From Isoetes taiwanensis (lineage: Eukaryota > Streptophyta > Lycopodiopsida > Isoetales > Isoetaceae), in assembly GCA_021234155.1 (NCBI GenBank), contig JAJEKV010000011.1:19978677-20042676 (forward strand): a stretch of 64,000 nucleotides of DNA. The letters run 5' to 3'. The notes below the pieces were generated by a model. It saw only the letters and a program-made list of their open reading frames with translations, ran no database searches and was not told where the DNA came from. Position numbers and translations under genes: made by a program. Shown here in pieces: positions 11,655-21,887 of the stretch. Position 1 is the stretch's first letter. Each line of letters opens with the position of its first letter.

Positions 11655-12775
11655 CTAGGGCTGCGCAAAAGGGTAGAGGATGGAGTAGCGGACGCTCTCC
11701 CGTACGGCCCTTACTACCTTGTAGCGAGCCCATGCCTGGATAATGACATGCTGGTAGTCCAAGGTGGGACTAATGATGAGGAGATTAAAAAGATCTCGTA
11801 GCGCAAAGAAAATTTGCCATAAATGGTCATTAGCATCGGCATAAGCTTCATGCCTCGTCATCTCCCAGTAATCCCACGTTCGTCGAAGAATTTGCTGCAA
11901 ATGTTCAAAGGCTCCCTATTCTTCCTATTCCGGCCTCCGCCCTGATCTACATGTTGATCCACATTTTGATCAGCATTTTGATCTCCCTGATGGTCAACAG
12001 TCTGATTCCCCTGCTGATCAACACTCTGGTCCCCCTGCTGATCAACTTGCTGGTCCCCCTGCTGATCAACATGCTGGTCCCCCTGCTGATCAACATCCTG
12101 GTTCCCCTGCTGGTTTTGGGCATCCTCCTCCTCCTCCTTACGGAACCGCTCTCTCTCTGCATTCCGGGCCTCCTTGTCCAAGCGCACTTGTATCCGCCTG
12201 GCAATCTCCATATGGTACCGGGTCGGGTGAGCTCGCATGTCCGCTTGCACAAGGTCCATGCGGTCTTGTGTGAAGGTAGGGGGAACATTTTCAAAAACAA
12301 AGGCGTACAGTTCTTCGTTCCAAAAGAAATTAGGAAGAGTGTAATGGTCCCTGTACATAAGTACATGGCCTTTACCGAGGTAATAGAATTGGCTAGCCCG
12401 CTCCTCTGGTAGGGCACTAGCTATTTGGTGAAGGCTAGCAAGGTGCTGAATCCGTTGGGCCTCTGTCTGGATAAGCTCCGCGGGATCTTCCTCCTCGCTG
12501 GCTAGTGGATAAAACTTGACAAGGGCCCAAGCTTGATCAGGCTGCTCTACAAGGGTGTAGGGTTGGTTTGCAGCGTTTAGCTTCATGAGGAAGCGATCAT
12601 TGAAATGGAATATTGGGCAGGGGATTCGACGGCCCTCAGTGAAACGAGTCACAAGTATGTCTAGAATAGTATCGATCATAGGGTTTTCAGCCAAGAGATA
12701 GTCTACTAGGACACTGAACAGCTGGAAGACAGTCCCTTTTTTTAGATCCACAGTGAGCTTGAAGCGCGGCATCAT
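11655..12775 (-). CDS. Accessory ORF upstream of gag in inner chromovirus
   Basis: A long frame in the same orientation as gag-pol lies between the primer-binding site and gag, where chromoviruses normally have only leader. The best start is the ATG pair at 12775, giving MMPRFKLTVDLKKGT; the frame stays open to 11858. A shift near 11.89 kb would add a C-terminal stretch (RRTWDYWEMTRHEAYADAND...) that stays open to 11655. The N-terminal 200 residues look globular. Then follow a charged helix (RERFRKEEEED) and about seven copies of an eight-residue repeat of the type QQGDQxVD. I do not recognise the protein. No signal peptide or membrane segment is evident. It could be an additional element-encoded protein or a captured host gene. 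Confidence 0.6.
11953..12115. repeat. 24-bp coding minisatellite
   Basis: The unit CCCTGCTGATCAACANNCTGGTCC is repeated about seven times, decaying toward 11953. It encodes the QQGDQxVD peptide repeat of the accessory ORF. The 24-bp length keeps the reading frame, which suggests the array expanded under coding constraint. Confidence 0.85.
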
Positions 12776-12779
12776 GACA

Positions 12780-13453
12780 CTGGCGATGGACAACAAGGGA
12801 GAAGAAGTAGGGCGCTCAAGCTTAGACAAGCGGCGTTGGAGGGTAGGCGAAGGCGCTAGGGGTTTAGGGTGGTTGCGAGTTCTCAGTGGAGGTCGGCTAT
12901 GGAGGAAAAGGATCTCAGGTTCGGCGCTATGGTGGTAGGAAGTCCTGCAAAGAAACACACTTTTGAAAAAGTAACACAATCTTAAATTTAACTTTTTAAC
13001 TTTTTCGAAAAAGTTTTCAAATTTAAAAAAAAAAAAAAAAAAAAAAGCGCCAGATAAAAATACGCTGGACCGTATATGGCCAAGGAAAGCTATATGCTCC
13101 TAACTCTGCGAAAGAAACACCTCGGATGACAACAGCGCCCCTTTTGACTTTTCAACCTGCTGTTGACTTTCCGCCCTCGGGAGACGTGCCCCCTAGGGTA
13201 TTTGGGAGGTGCCCGATCCATTGGAGCCATTTTCGCCTTCATCGGAGCTACCTACAAAAAGTTATAGCCCTTCCAAACTTGGGTCCTCCAGTCGCCCTGA
13301 ATCTCTTAAGAACTTACAATCTATTACATTAACCTAGCACAAAATCAAACATCAAAGAGCTAAACAATCACACTAGCTTAAACTCCCTCCTAACTACCGA
13401 ACTAACGAGTTAGGGTTTGGTCGTCTGCTATGATTTCGAAAACCCAAAATCAC
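12780..13453 (-). other. Leader region of inner chromovirus
   Basis: No gene is seen between the accessory ORF start and the primer-binding site. The stretch contains an A-run of about 24 at 13024-13047. In element orientation it is the untranslated leader, and may hold packaging signals that cannot be recognised by eye. Confidence 0.5.
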
Positions 13454-13465
13454 GGCTCGATACCA
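13454..13465 (-). other. tRNA-iMet-type primer-binding site
   Basis: On the minus strand the sequence is TGGTATCGAGCC, three bases inside the 5' LTR. It matches the usual initiator-Met primer site TGGTATCAGAGCC apart from a missing base, consistent with decay. Confidence 0.8.
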
Positions 13466-13468
13466 CCG

Positions 13469-15073
13469 CGACGCCCCAACATATATCGACACACTCCTGA
13501 CGATACATACGGGGACTTTCCCCTCCCATGGCAACCATCTCGCCATGAGCAGGGCCCTCCGTCTAACTCGGGCCATCTATAAAAAGATGCTCGAGTGAAG
13601 GACACAGAGGGGTCATTCGGCCCATGCCTTCAATGGGGCTCCTATGTCGCGGAAGCGTGAATACAATGTTAGCACACAGCATAATCATATCATAAAATAC
13701 CACCACGAGGGGTGGCACATCCATCCAAGTGACAATAACAAAGAATATGCATTTATCACTAGGGAAAACACCCCAAACCCATGGTTCTACCCCGGCTCAG
13801 ACTCTAGTGAGGATCGACTGACGGCTAGGTCTCAAGAGATCAGCAAACCGAATCTTGACATGGCGTTGGCTGGCATAGAACATCGGCTAGGGTTGTCCAC
13901 TCCATCCGCCCCTCCTGTGCACACTTTGCAGATGAGTCGAATCATGCTATGGCATCACTATAGCCTTCCGGAGACGCAGATTCAAGGTATCACCCTTCGA
14001 GCCTACTCCAGGGTTCATGACGCCCCGGTCCGACGAGGCAGGTCAGGGAAGTGTCCCTTCCTAGGATCACAGTGGTTCCATGGGTGAGCTAGAGAATACG
14101 TGCTGCATCAGCGACCCCCGCATCCATACCCGACTTACTCACCCTAAATCTACTCAAAGTACAGGGTGCCCCATACGGGTCACACCTCTGCACCCAGGAA
14201 GTGTCAGACCCATACCCGGCCCTCTACGTGACCGGCTATCAGGCCTAGCCCACTGTAGGAGTCCCAAGAGCCTTGTATGTTCGTGCAAGACCCCACCCCC
14301 ACTTCACCACTGCGTCCCTTCTCTAGTGCTAAGCAATTCCATAGCATCCACGACTCGGTGGTCTCTTGTGCACAGGCCGCAATAATTGGGAATTAACGAA
14401 GCTACTAGGAGCATACTAAAGCATATGGCACAGAGGTCTCTACCCCCCTCTAATCCCTGCTTTATGGAAGTTTAACAGAGCTACTCTCACAAACACATCC
14501 ATCCATCCATCATAAACATAATCCATAATTGAATTGTAATCTTAAATACCAAAGAAGGGTTAATCCTAAGTATGAACAACCAGAGAAGACTCAAAGAACT
14601 TAACTGAAACACTAGCCTTAAAGATATCAACTAGATTATCTACTAACCCGAGTTCCAACTTGATCCATTGTCATGAGGCGCCTCCATCTCTCAGTAATCT
14701 GGTGTTCAACAACAACTGGGGTGTTCAACAACAGTTCCAGGAACTTAGGCGCTCAGCTGCTCCCTCTCCTAACTCGATTTTGGGTGAGATTGATGGTAGT
14801 GATCCACCTTGATGGCCCAAGTTAGCATTCCCATGCTGGCCAATCGAGTTTGGGCAGGTGGCGCCTTCCCAAGTAATTAATTAACTTAATTAAACCATTT
14901 AGATATTAATTCCTTAATTATAGATTATTATCCTTAATAATTAAATTAGCATAGCTAATTTAATCCCTTTTAGGTCAACCCCCTAGGTTACAATACCCCA
15001 TGGTGGCGTACCTTTACTGGGTGACGTGTCAGTATATTTATACGTATAACATATAAATACTTGGAATGTCACA
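13469..15073 (-). repeat. 5' LTR of inner chromovirus
   Basis: This is homologous to 4462-6048. The inner terminus has changed from CA to CG in element orientation. The outer terminus TGTGACATTCC abuts the right target duplication GTATT (15074-15078). Confidence 0.92.
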
Positions 15074-15593
15074 GTATTATGCTGATTTGTATCGGCAGGA
15101 AGCTCCTAAGTTTCACGTTGGTGACCTTGTCTGGCTTCTTCGTAGGGACCTCCCTACCTCGCGTCCCTGCAATAAGCTTGACTATCGTCGCCTTGGTCCT
15201 TACCGAATCACTGCCCAGATCAGCAATATGGCATTCCCGCTCGAGCTCCCTCCAGCCTGTTCGACTTCATCCAGTATTTCATGTTTCTCTACTGGAGCCC
15301 TACACAGTCAATACTTTCCCAGATCGCGTTCCTCCGCCGCCACCACCAGTAGAAATTGATGATCATGAGGAGTTCGAGAGATTCTGGACTCTAAATTTCT
15401 TCGTCGACGATTGTATTACTTTGTCGATTGGGAAGGTCACTCGCCAAGTGATAGAACCTGCGAGCCTACCGAGAATCTGAGTAATGCTTCTAATAAAATT
15501 GCGGAGTTTCATCGACGTTACCCCGATAAGCCAAGTTTGCGTACTCCGGCCCCAGCTCCGAGGACTCGTCGCCGTCGTAGGAGGGGGATGGTG
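15074..15593 (+). pseudogene. Outer chromovirus pol end with chromodomain
   Basis: This is the continuation of the interrupted integrase frame: FHVGDLVWLLRRDLPT, then the GPYRIT linker, HPVFHVSLLEPY, a proline run and a chromodomain (YYFVDWEGHSPSDRT, then EFHRRYPDKPS). It ends in an arginine-rich tail (RTRRRRRRGMV) just before the LTR. Frame changes occur near 15.25 and 15.4 kb. The FHRRYPDKP ending and the Arg-rich tail directly abutting the LTR are unlike typical flowering-plant chromoviruses; they recall elements of fungi, vertebrates and the Tcn1-like group reported from mosses. That affiliation is my recollection, not a search result. Confidence 0.88.
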
Positions 15594-15667
15594 TGACGAC
15601 CATACGGATATTCGTATCATACGAATATTATACTCGTATGTACAAAAGATGGTCGTCACACGTATGC

Positions 15668-15757
15668 AAAAGGGTAGTTGCACAAGACAAGGTTTGAACT
15701 CGCAACCTTCCAGTTGCAAGTCACACACCCTTGCCAAGTGCGCTACCAATATTTGTT
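15668..15757 (-). repeat. tRNA-like / SINE-like segment in LTR
   Basis: On the minus strand, TTGGTAGCGCACTTGG fits a tRNA D-arm (A box) and GCGAGTTCAAACC fits a T-arm (B box), about 40 bases apart. CTTGCAA lies between them, where an anticodon loop would be. The stems do not fold into a clean cloverleaf, so this is a tRNA-derived relic or SINE head rather than a functional tRNA gene. Confidence 0.45.
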
Positions 15758-15972
15758 GAAAACATTCCTTCACGTCTTCCTCATATATGGGATTATCTCT
15801 AGGAGGTTCTAATGCATGCGCGACACTTGGCGCGATCTCATCCATTGGAGTGCGCGATCCTGACCGTTGGCCTAGATATATAAGGAGGCACCTCCTTCTT
15901 GTCGAACCATTCCGGTTCAACGCCAGTCTTGAGCCTTCTAGGCATCTGTCTTGTGTTCCTACTTGCCTTCAA

Positions 15973-18900
15973 CAGGGTTCAAAATTGGGGGGGTACTACC
16001 CTTAAAAATTCGGCCAATAAAAAAAAAATCCTTTCTTTTTAAATTTGGTCGGAACCTAGTTCCTTCCAAAAAAAAAAATGGGGGCGAATGTTCATTAGAT
16101 GGTGCAAGGGAGAAGGGGAAAATCCGACTTGCGTGGAAGGAGGCGGATTTTTTTTTTTAAATGTTACTTTTCATTTTAGGTCTTTCTTTTATGCCTTTTC
16201 ATTTTTAGGGTTTTTTTTTCTGCGTTTTTCATTATCGGCGGCAGCCAAGGCAACGCCCAGCCCACCCTCATTGAAGAAACTGATTGATCTATCGATTTTA
16301 ACAAGGAGTTGGAGTTTGGCGGCAGATTTTATGATGGCGGCAGGGGCAGCTGCTGCAGCAGTGCTTTGGTTTTCTTATCTTCTCATATTTCCCTCTTTTT
16401 CTTTGGTTCTAGTTAGTGGGACTGGGAGTGGCATTGGCTGCATGCTATGGAGCTCCTCTACTACTAGGATCAAAGATAGAGAGGAAAATATCAGGAAACG
16501 AAGAGAAAAGGGTGACTTCTCTTGCTGTTTCGACCTCAGACTCAGAGTTTCTTTTACCAGGTAAGGATTTCATATAGAAGACTCTTCATTTTCATCTACA
16601 CAGTAAACAAATATCAAAAATAAAGGACAAAAATGTGGCTTCTTGAAATCTCATTTACTAAGCAGGCACATGTATTGTGTAGTCAGTTGCATATAGCATT
16701 TACTTAGTGTGTAGATACAAGTCATACGACCCTTTTTAGTATCAAGCATATAGCATTTAGTATGTAGACATTTCCCTTTTTAAGTTTTTAGTAATAAGCC
16801 TGTGTTTTTATTTCTGTGTCTTTTTATGATATAATCTCTATGCTGTCATATTTAATCTGGTGTTTAAAACATGTTTAGAGCCAATGATAACATTGTTTGC
16901 AGACCCAAAAGCATATTTTTTGCCGCAGAAATCTGCTGTTATTGTGTATAGAAATCTGTATAGAATGTGTATTATTTTCGCTTTAGAAATCTGCATATTA
17001 TTGTGTATAGAATGTTCTGATTTTGCATTTTTTCACCAACCAGATTTGTAGTCATGAAGAAAGAGACAAGAAAGAGGAAAACCACGGGCCTTCTTGGTCC
17101 TAATATCTTAGATATGTTCAAGAAGATGAAGGAAAAAGATGGTGAAGGAAATTCTAAACCCGATGAAGATGCAAGTGAGGATGAAGATAATGGCAATGAA
17201 AAACTAGTGTTCCAGTACAAATGGTTGAAGACGTGGTTATGGATGCGTTATGATAAGGAGAAGGATGCAATATTGTGCAAAACATGTGAAGCTTTTGCCA
17301 TTTCAGGTACTTTTAGCTAAAGTTCTTTTATCATTATGATGTTCTTAGTTCTCTTGTCGTATGTATATGCATATATTACTAGTTACTAGATTGATAATCG
17401 ATCTGTTACTTGCAGCAAGTGGGCCTTTTACGCGTGGAGGAAGTAGAAATTTTAAGACATCAAGTTTTTATGATCATGCAGCCTCAAAAACTCATGTTGC
17501 AGTAGAGGAAAAGAAAGCAAATGCCGAGAAAGAAAAAATGCCAATCATAGAAGCAGTGCAAAAAATGCAATCTAGTGTAGAAGGAGTTGTGCTAAATATG
17601 TTTAGAGCGGCTTATACAGTGGCTGTAAGGAGCTGGTCATTTAATGATTATGAACATGTAGTAGACTTGATGGATTTGGTAGGCTGCACTGCAATAACTA
17701 AACAGCTATATTGGAATGACCATGCATGCCAAGGTTTTATTGCTTGTATTGGGGACAGCTTGCACTTATCTATAATTGAGGAAATGAAACGTAGCCCTTT
17801 TTTTTGGTGTGCAAGTTGATGAGTCAACGGATGTGGCAACTCAACAACATCTTGTGTTATGTGTCACTTATTTGGAGCATGGTGGCCAGCCTAAGAATAA
17901 ATTTTTAACAATTTTAAGGGTCAGGAAAGCTAATGCAGCCACATTATATGACTTCTTAGTAAGCCATCTTAAAGAAGCTGGTCTTGATATGAGTAAGTTA
18001 ATGGGATTTGGGTCTGATGGAGCATCTACAATGATAGGAAAGAAGAAAGGTGTCGCTGCTAGATTGAAGGCTTCACATCCCTATATGACTAGTATTCACT
18101 GCATTGCTCATCGTACAAATTTGGCCGCGCAAGATGCAGCAAAGGGATCGGATATGAAATGGATAGAAGATATTGAAAATATGGTCAATTCTATTGCTGC
18201 TCGTTTCTCTCGCAGCAGCTTAAGATTAGAAAAGTTGCATGAATTATTGAATGAATATACATGTGCAGCTTGGAGATTGGAAGGGATTCAAGAAACACGT
18301 TGGTTGAGTAGACATAGTGCCATTGCTAAGCTATGTGAGGATTTGCCCGCTGTGCTAGAATATTCAAGGATGGAAAATCATGATATTTTTGAAAAGCTTG
18401 CTGATTTTAAGATGATCTACCTGTTGCACTTTTTGGCAGACATTCTTGGAGGTCTCACAATATTAAGTAAATTGTTTCAAGCTCATAGTGTTGATATAAC
18501 TATTATAGCAGAGCATGTTACAACTGTTATCAAAGGTATTCAAACTTATTATATTGATGATCCTGAGGCAGATTTGAATGCAAGTCAACATGATTCAAAG
18601 GGTTATCCCATAGTTCCTGATTATGGTCCTCCAGGTGGCTGGCTAGCAGCCTTAAGAACTTCCATATGTGGGGATGAGTATAGGACCTTCAAACTATCAA
18701 GGCAAATTGATGGGACAGATTTGGAAATTGCATTAACACATCAAAAGGCATATGCAAAGGCTGTTTGTGACTGTTTGCAAGTCAGATTTGAAGACACATC
18801 AATAATGAAGAATTTTAATATTCTATCTCCTTTACTTATATCAAGGGCTAGCAGACCAAGAAAGTTTGGTGAGGATGGTTTAGAAGAATTAATTACCTTT

Positions 18901-19685
18901 TATGGAACACCAAAGAAAGTCAAGGGATCTGAGGAGAAGGCATTGCCTTTAATTGATGCATAAGTATTGAGGGCTGAATATGCAGATTACAAAATCCATG
19001 CTTTAGCTAATTGGCAGCATAAGAGCATGGAAGATGTTTGTGCTATGATCGCTTCAAACCAAACAAATGAGGTACGTTTCAAAAATATTTTAACGTTGCT
19101 TCAAATTTCTTTAGTTCAATGTGCTAGCAATGCAATCTGTGAAAGCATATTCAGCCATAGAACTAACATCAAAACAAGAGGACGTCCATTGATGGGAGCA
19201 GAGAGTTTAAATGCAAGTCTTTCCGTTGTTGTAAATGGACCTGGTAAAGCAAGAGACTTTGACTTCACAAAGAGTATAGAATTGTGGAGGAAGAAGGCTG
19301 ATAATCGAGGTCGCCTTATCTATACTGGTGAACCAAGCCGCTATTTAGTTTAATAGGCTGCTGATAGTAATGTAACAGCCTAAAATTTTGATATAGAGTG
19401 GGTTATCTATGTACTACCTACAAAAATGGCTTTGTGGGTTATCACAATTTTGTACTTGGTTATGTATCTTTTTATAACAGATTTGTTTTGTTTCAATTAG
19501 TGGTCTAAAAAGATGTATTTTGACAATATCACAATGTTCAGATTATGTTCTAAGTCTGATTGAATCAGCAAATTTCCGAGGATTTTCAATAGTAGTAGGA
19601 TTTGCCGAAAGAAAATAAAAAAATCCGATAATCATATATTGAGAAAGGCATTTTTGCTGGGGAAATTTTCCAATTTCGAACCCTG
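15973..19685 (+). mobile_element. hAT transposon (first copy)
   Basis: Terminal inverted repeats CAGGGTTCAAAATTGG (15973) and CCAATTTCGAACCCTG (ending 19685) differ at one position and begin with the CAGGG typical of hAT elements. Flanking octamers GCCTTCAA (15965-15972) and GCCTTCAG (19686-19693) match at 7 of 8 bases, the expected hAT target duplication. The element is 3713 bp long and lies in the LTR of the outer chromovirus. It contains one spliced transposase gene, now broken. Confidence 0.92.
17044..19353 (+). pseudogene. hAT transposase, ZNF862/TTF-type
   Basis: The reading starts at ATG 17054 (MKKETRKRK). An upstream exon ending at 16560 would splice in frame to 17044. Exon 17044-17306 and exon 17416 onward are joined by a GT-AG intron. 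The N-terminus has a TTF-type zinc finger (CKTCEAF, then SSFYDHAASKTH). The catalytic region holds VDESTDVATQQHLVLCV, a GSDGAS motif and HCIAHRTNL. The C-terminus has the hAT dimerisation segment (SNAICESIFSHRTNIKTRGRP). A run of T near 17797-17805 shifts the frame, and an in-frame TAA at 18961 separates the dimerisation part. The same stop occurs in the duplicated copy, so it predates the duplication. The protein acts in the nucleus on the element's own ends. Confidence 0.88.
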
Positions 19686-19831
19686 GCCTTCAGGCCATTG
19701 TACTCTTGATTCCTATTCATATATCAGATTCTTTGCCGATCTTGGCATATTTCTTCCGTATTTCTTGCATATTTTCTGCGTATTTTCCTTGTTCTCGCGT
19801 AGATTCATGACAGGTAGATGACCCAAATGTA

Positions 19832-20890
19832 ATGCCATATGATCTCACCTTAGATGATGAAGGGCCTATTCTTATAGCAATCATTGACCCTGCATGCACT
19901 GAAGCGGAAATGGACGAGGGTGCCGGGTGGTTCATTGGCCTTGCCAAGACAAATGGCAAGCTCGACTTAATTCTTTTCTCGAGGAAAAAGGAAGCATATA
20001 AGATGACCAAACAAGGGATCCTAATCTCTTGTGAGGAAGAGGACGACACCAACTGCAAATTGCTCTTGGAAATGACACTAAGCAGAAGAAAGATTTGATC
20101 AGACTTACTCATTGTAGAGCTACTGCAAACAAAGATACTTTCATGAAGACCAATGTGAATGGTGAGACATGTTTTAAGTATGGCTGGCCCACTAATGTAG
20201 CAGTTACACAAATATCTATTTGCCACGGGGTTACGGCTGTGCATAGAGGCATGTTCAATAAACTGACACCAAGTCACTACTTGCAGCAAGCTAGAGAATT
20301 AGCTGACTTAAAAGCTTCTAGGAGGGTCCTGAATCTAGGGAAGGATGTTTAACCTGTGGTTGTCGAAGGCATAGAGGCTTCCGGGTTTGAGAATGAATAG
20401 GACAGGGTGGCGCAACTAGAGGCCATGAACAAGCTGAATAAGTACTCTGGCCATTAACTTTTCAGCTCTATGTGAAGCGCCTCATCCGTTCACCAAGCTC
20501 CATTTATGTTAGCAGAAGATATGATCCAGCACATGCCATGGAGATTGTTCAGAGCATGATTAGTAATCCAGGTCAAGTGCCTATGCCAAAAGATGTGATA
20601 TCTTGGGATTCGATCACAAACAAGCCTGCTGTGTGGTCGAACGTCGAGGAGTTATTAGATAGATAGATAGATAGTAGTTATTAGGAAATGATGATATTAA
20701 ATTCGTCATCATCGACGGGCATCATTCAGTTCAGGCACAAAAGGCCCTGAATAAACAGGCCAAATAATGTTCTACAATGACTATACGTATAGGAGGTGTC
20801 GACTCCTGGATGCCAATACTTCACGCAGATATGGCTGAGATTTGTGCAACTTTAAACGAAATCGAAAAGACGTTTCTATACAAAAGATAA
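19832..20890 (+). pseudogene. Family X, gene 1 (ParB-like domain), copy A
   Basis: Coding remnants in several frames match copies B and C of this window. The order is an N-terminal region (YDLTLDDEGPILIAIIDP, then GETCFKYGWPTNVA), a middle segment (ARELADLKASRRVLNLGKDV) and a ParB/sulfiredoxin-like fold. In that fold SSIYVSRRYDPAHAMEIVQSM is followed by FVIIDGHHSVQAQKAL at 20702-20749. ParB-like domains use this GHxR/GHHS loop to bind nucleotide and DNA. Stops and small shifts interrupt the frame. The reading ends FLYKR at 20890; copy C shows AAAAG|GTAATC here, suggesting an ancestral 5' splice site. I do not recognise the complete protein; its upstream part is cut off by the outer LTR. Confidence 0.6.
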
Positions 20891-20925
20891 TTAACTATAG
20901 TAAAATGTTATCATTTTAATATTCA

Positions 20926-21236
20926 GCCGTGTTTTTAAATCATTTTAATTCACGCCATGCGTGCTTTTGAATCAATCTAATTTATGCCAGGCGTGCTTTG
21001 AAGCATGCCTGGCGTGAATTAAATTGATTTAAATGCACATCTGTCATGAATTGCGTTAATAGCTTAATTCAATTTAATTCATGCCAGGCGTGCTTTCTAC
21101 ACAGCATAAAACATGTCTGGCGTGAATTGCTTTGGTTTAAAAGCATGCCTGGCGTGAATTGTGTTAATAGCTTAATTCATTTCATGCCAGGCGTGCTTTT
21201 GTGTTGATCAATTCAATTCATGCCAGACGTGCTTCT
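20926..21236. repeat. Array of the palindrome CACGCC-W-GGCGTG, copy A
   Basis: About eight variants of CATGCCAGGCGTGC or its complement GCATGCCTGGCGTG lie at 20951, 20985, 21003, 21080, 21113, 21144, 21185 and 21222, separated by AATTCA- and TTAATAGC-type spacers. Adjacent copies are inverted, so pairs can fold; the pair at 20978-21019 has about 20-bp arms. The array sits between the end of gene 1 and an acceptor-like TATTGTAG|TCCATACG at 21273, which places it inside an intron. Confidence 0.85.
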
Positions 21237-21273
21237 GATCTAAGATACTGATCCAATTTTTATACTATTGTAG

Positions 21274-21887
21274 TCCATACGTGGAGCAACTGCACCATGC
21301 CCGTCAACAGTGGGTGGAATATGGCTGCCCATTACCCACCAGACAGGGCGGGTCAAAGTCTGAGGCATTCAAGCTGCTGGAGCGGACTCTTTCGCAAACA
21401 ATTATACAGGAGAAGAAGAAGACTGCAAGAAAATCGAAGAAAAAAGGTGGTGATGACAATGCAGATCTTTCTGATAGCACATCTAGCAGGTCAGGTCAAA
21501 CAGACTAGTATAAGATTGTCTTTTGTAAAGAGGCAGTATAGCTCAGATGGAATGAATTCTGGGACTCTTATGCACAAAAGAAGTTGCCAGATACTATGGG
21601 TAGGGTGCCTTCTGTTGATGTCAGCATCTTTGAATTGAATGTCACAGAGATGAGAAAGGCTCAGGAGCTAGATGACACTGAGACCATTTGCGTTTTAGAC
21701 CAGTCTTATACAAGAAGAGTGCTTTCATTAAGAATAGGATGTCCTTCGTTGAGTGCTGCAGCCATGTGTAGGATGTACGTTATGAAGTCAGCTGTAGGAA
21801 CCGAATTACAAAGGCTATCGCGGGATGTTGCATTATCTGAAATTGGATTGCTGGATAAATACAAGGTCAGTGATGATGACATCAAGA
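21274..21887 (+). pseudogene. Family X, gene part 2 (lysine-rich), copy A, truncated
   Basis: The peptide matches copies B and C: GGSKSEAFKLLERTL, a lysine-rich segment (KKKTARKSKKKGG), a Ser-rich linker, PDTMGRVPSVDVSIFELN and EIGLLDKYKVS. There is a stop at about 21508, and codons are missing after DQ near 21703. The segment ends at the tandem-duplication junction, so the C-terminal part is absent. The function is not recognised. The basic patch suggests nucleic-acid binding or a nuclear localisation signal, which is inference only. Confidence 0.5.

Larger units (their letters stand above)
4462..15073 (-). mobile_element. Complete nested Ty3/gypsy chromovirus (inner element)
   Basis: This LTR retrotransposon lies in minus orientation with LTRs at 4462-6048 and 13469-15073, a primer-binding site, gag, pol with a C-terminal chromodomain, and a polypurine tract. 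The flanking pentamer GTATT (4455-4459 and 15074-15078) is the target duplication. Two extra T residues sit between the left copy and the TG terminus. The outer element's integrase frame is restored across the empty site, which confirms a simple insertion. Several stops and frameshifts make this copy non-autonomous. An extra ORF between the primer-binding site and gag is unusual. Confidence 0.93.
15594..19811 (+). mobile_element. 3' LTR of outer chromovirus, split by a hAT element
   Basis: The LTR begins TGTGACGACCAT right after the pol stop. It runs to 15972, is interrupted by the hAT element, and resumes at 19694 (after the duplicated octamer), ending TTCATGACA near 19811. The first 67 bp form an imperfect palindrome, with TGTGACGACCAT pairing with ATGGTCGTCACA. 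A TATA box (GATATATAAGGAGG, about 15876) is followed by another small palindrome. After the LTR, sequence of family X begins, so this chromovirus appears to have inserted into X. Confidence 0.75.
16664..21887. repeat. Tandem segmental duplication, unit 1
   Basis: This 5224-bp segment is followed directly by a second copy starting at 21888. The junction reads ATCAAGAAGGCACATG. AGGCACATG also occurs at the start of unit 1 (16664), where it is preceded by different sequence, so the breakpoint has only microhomology (AG/AAG). The unit carries most of the hAT element, the distal part of the outer LTR and part of family X. The two units are nearly identical by eye, so the event is recent relative to decay of X. 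Confidence 0.93.

Noticed and set aside
11951-12412. Plus-strand ORF with Leu/Ile/Val repeats
   Set aside because: It is the antisense shadow of the accessory ORF repeat; the minus-strand reading agrees with gag-pol orientation.
15668-15757. Functional tRNA-Ala(UGC) gene
   Set aside because: A and B boxes are present, but acceptor and anticodon stems do not pair properly.
20926-21236. CRISPR array
   Set aside because: Repeats are short, alternate in orientation and have similar spacers; the context is eukaryotic.
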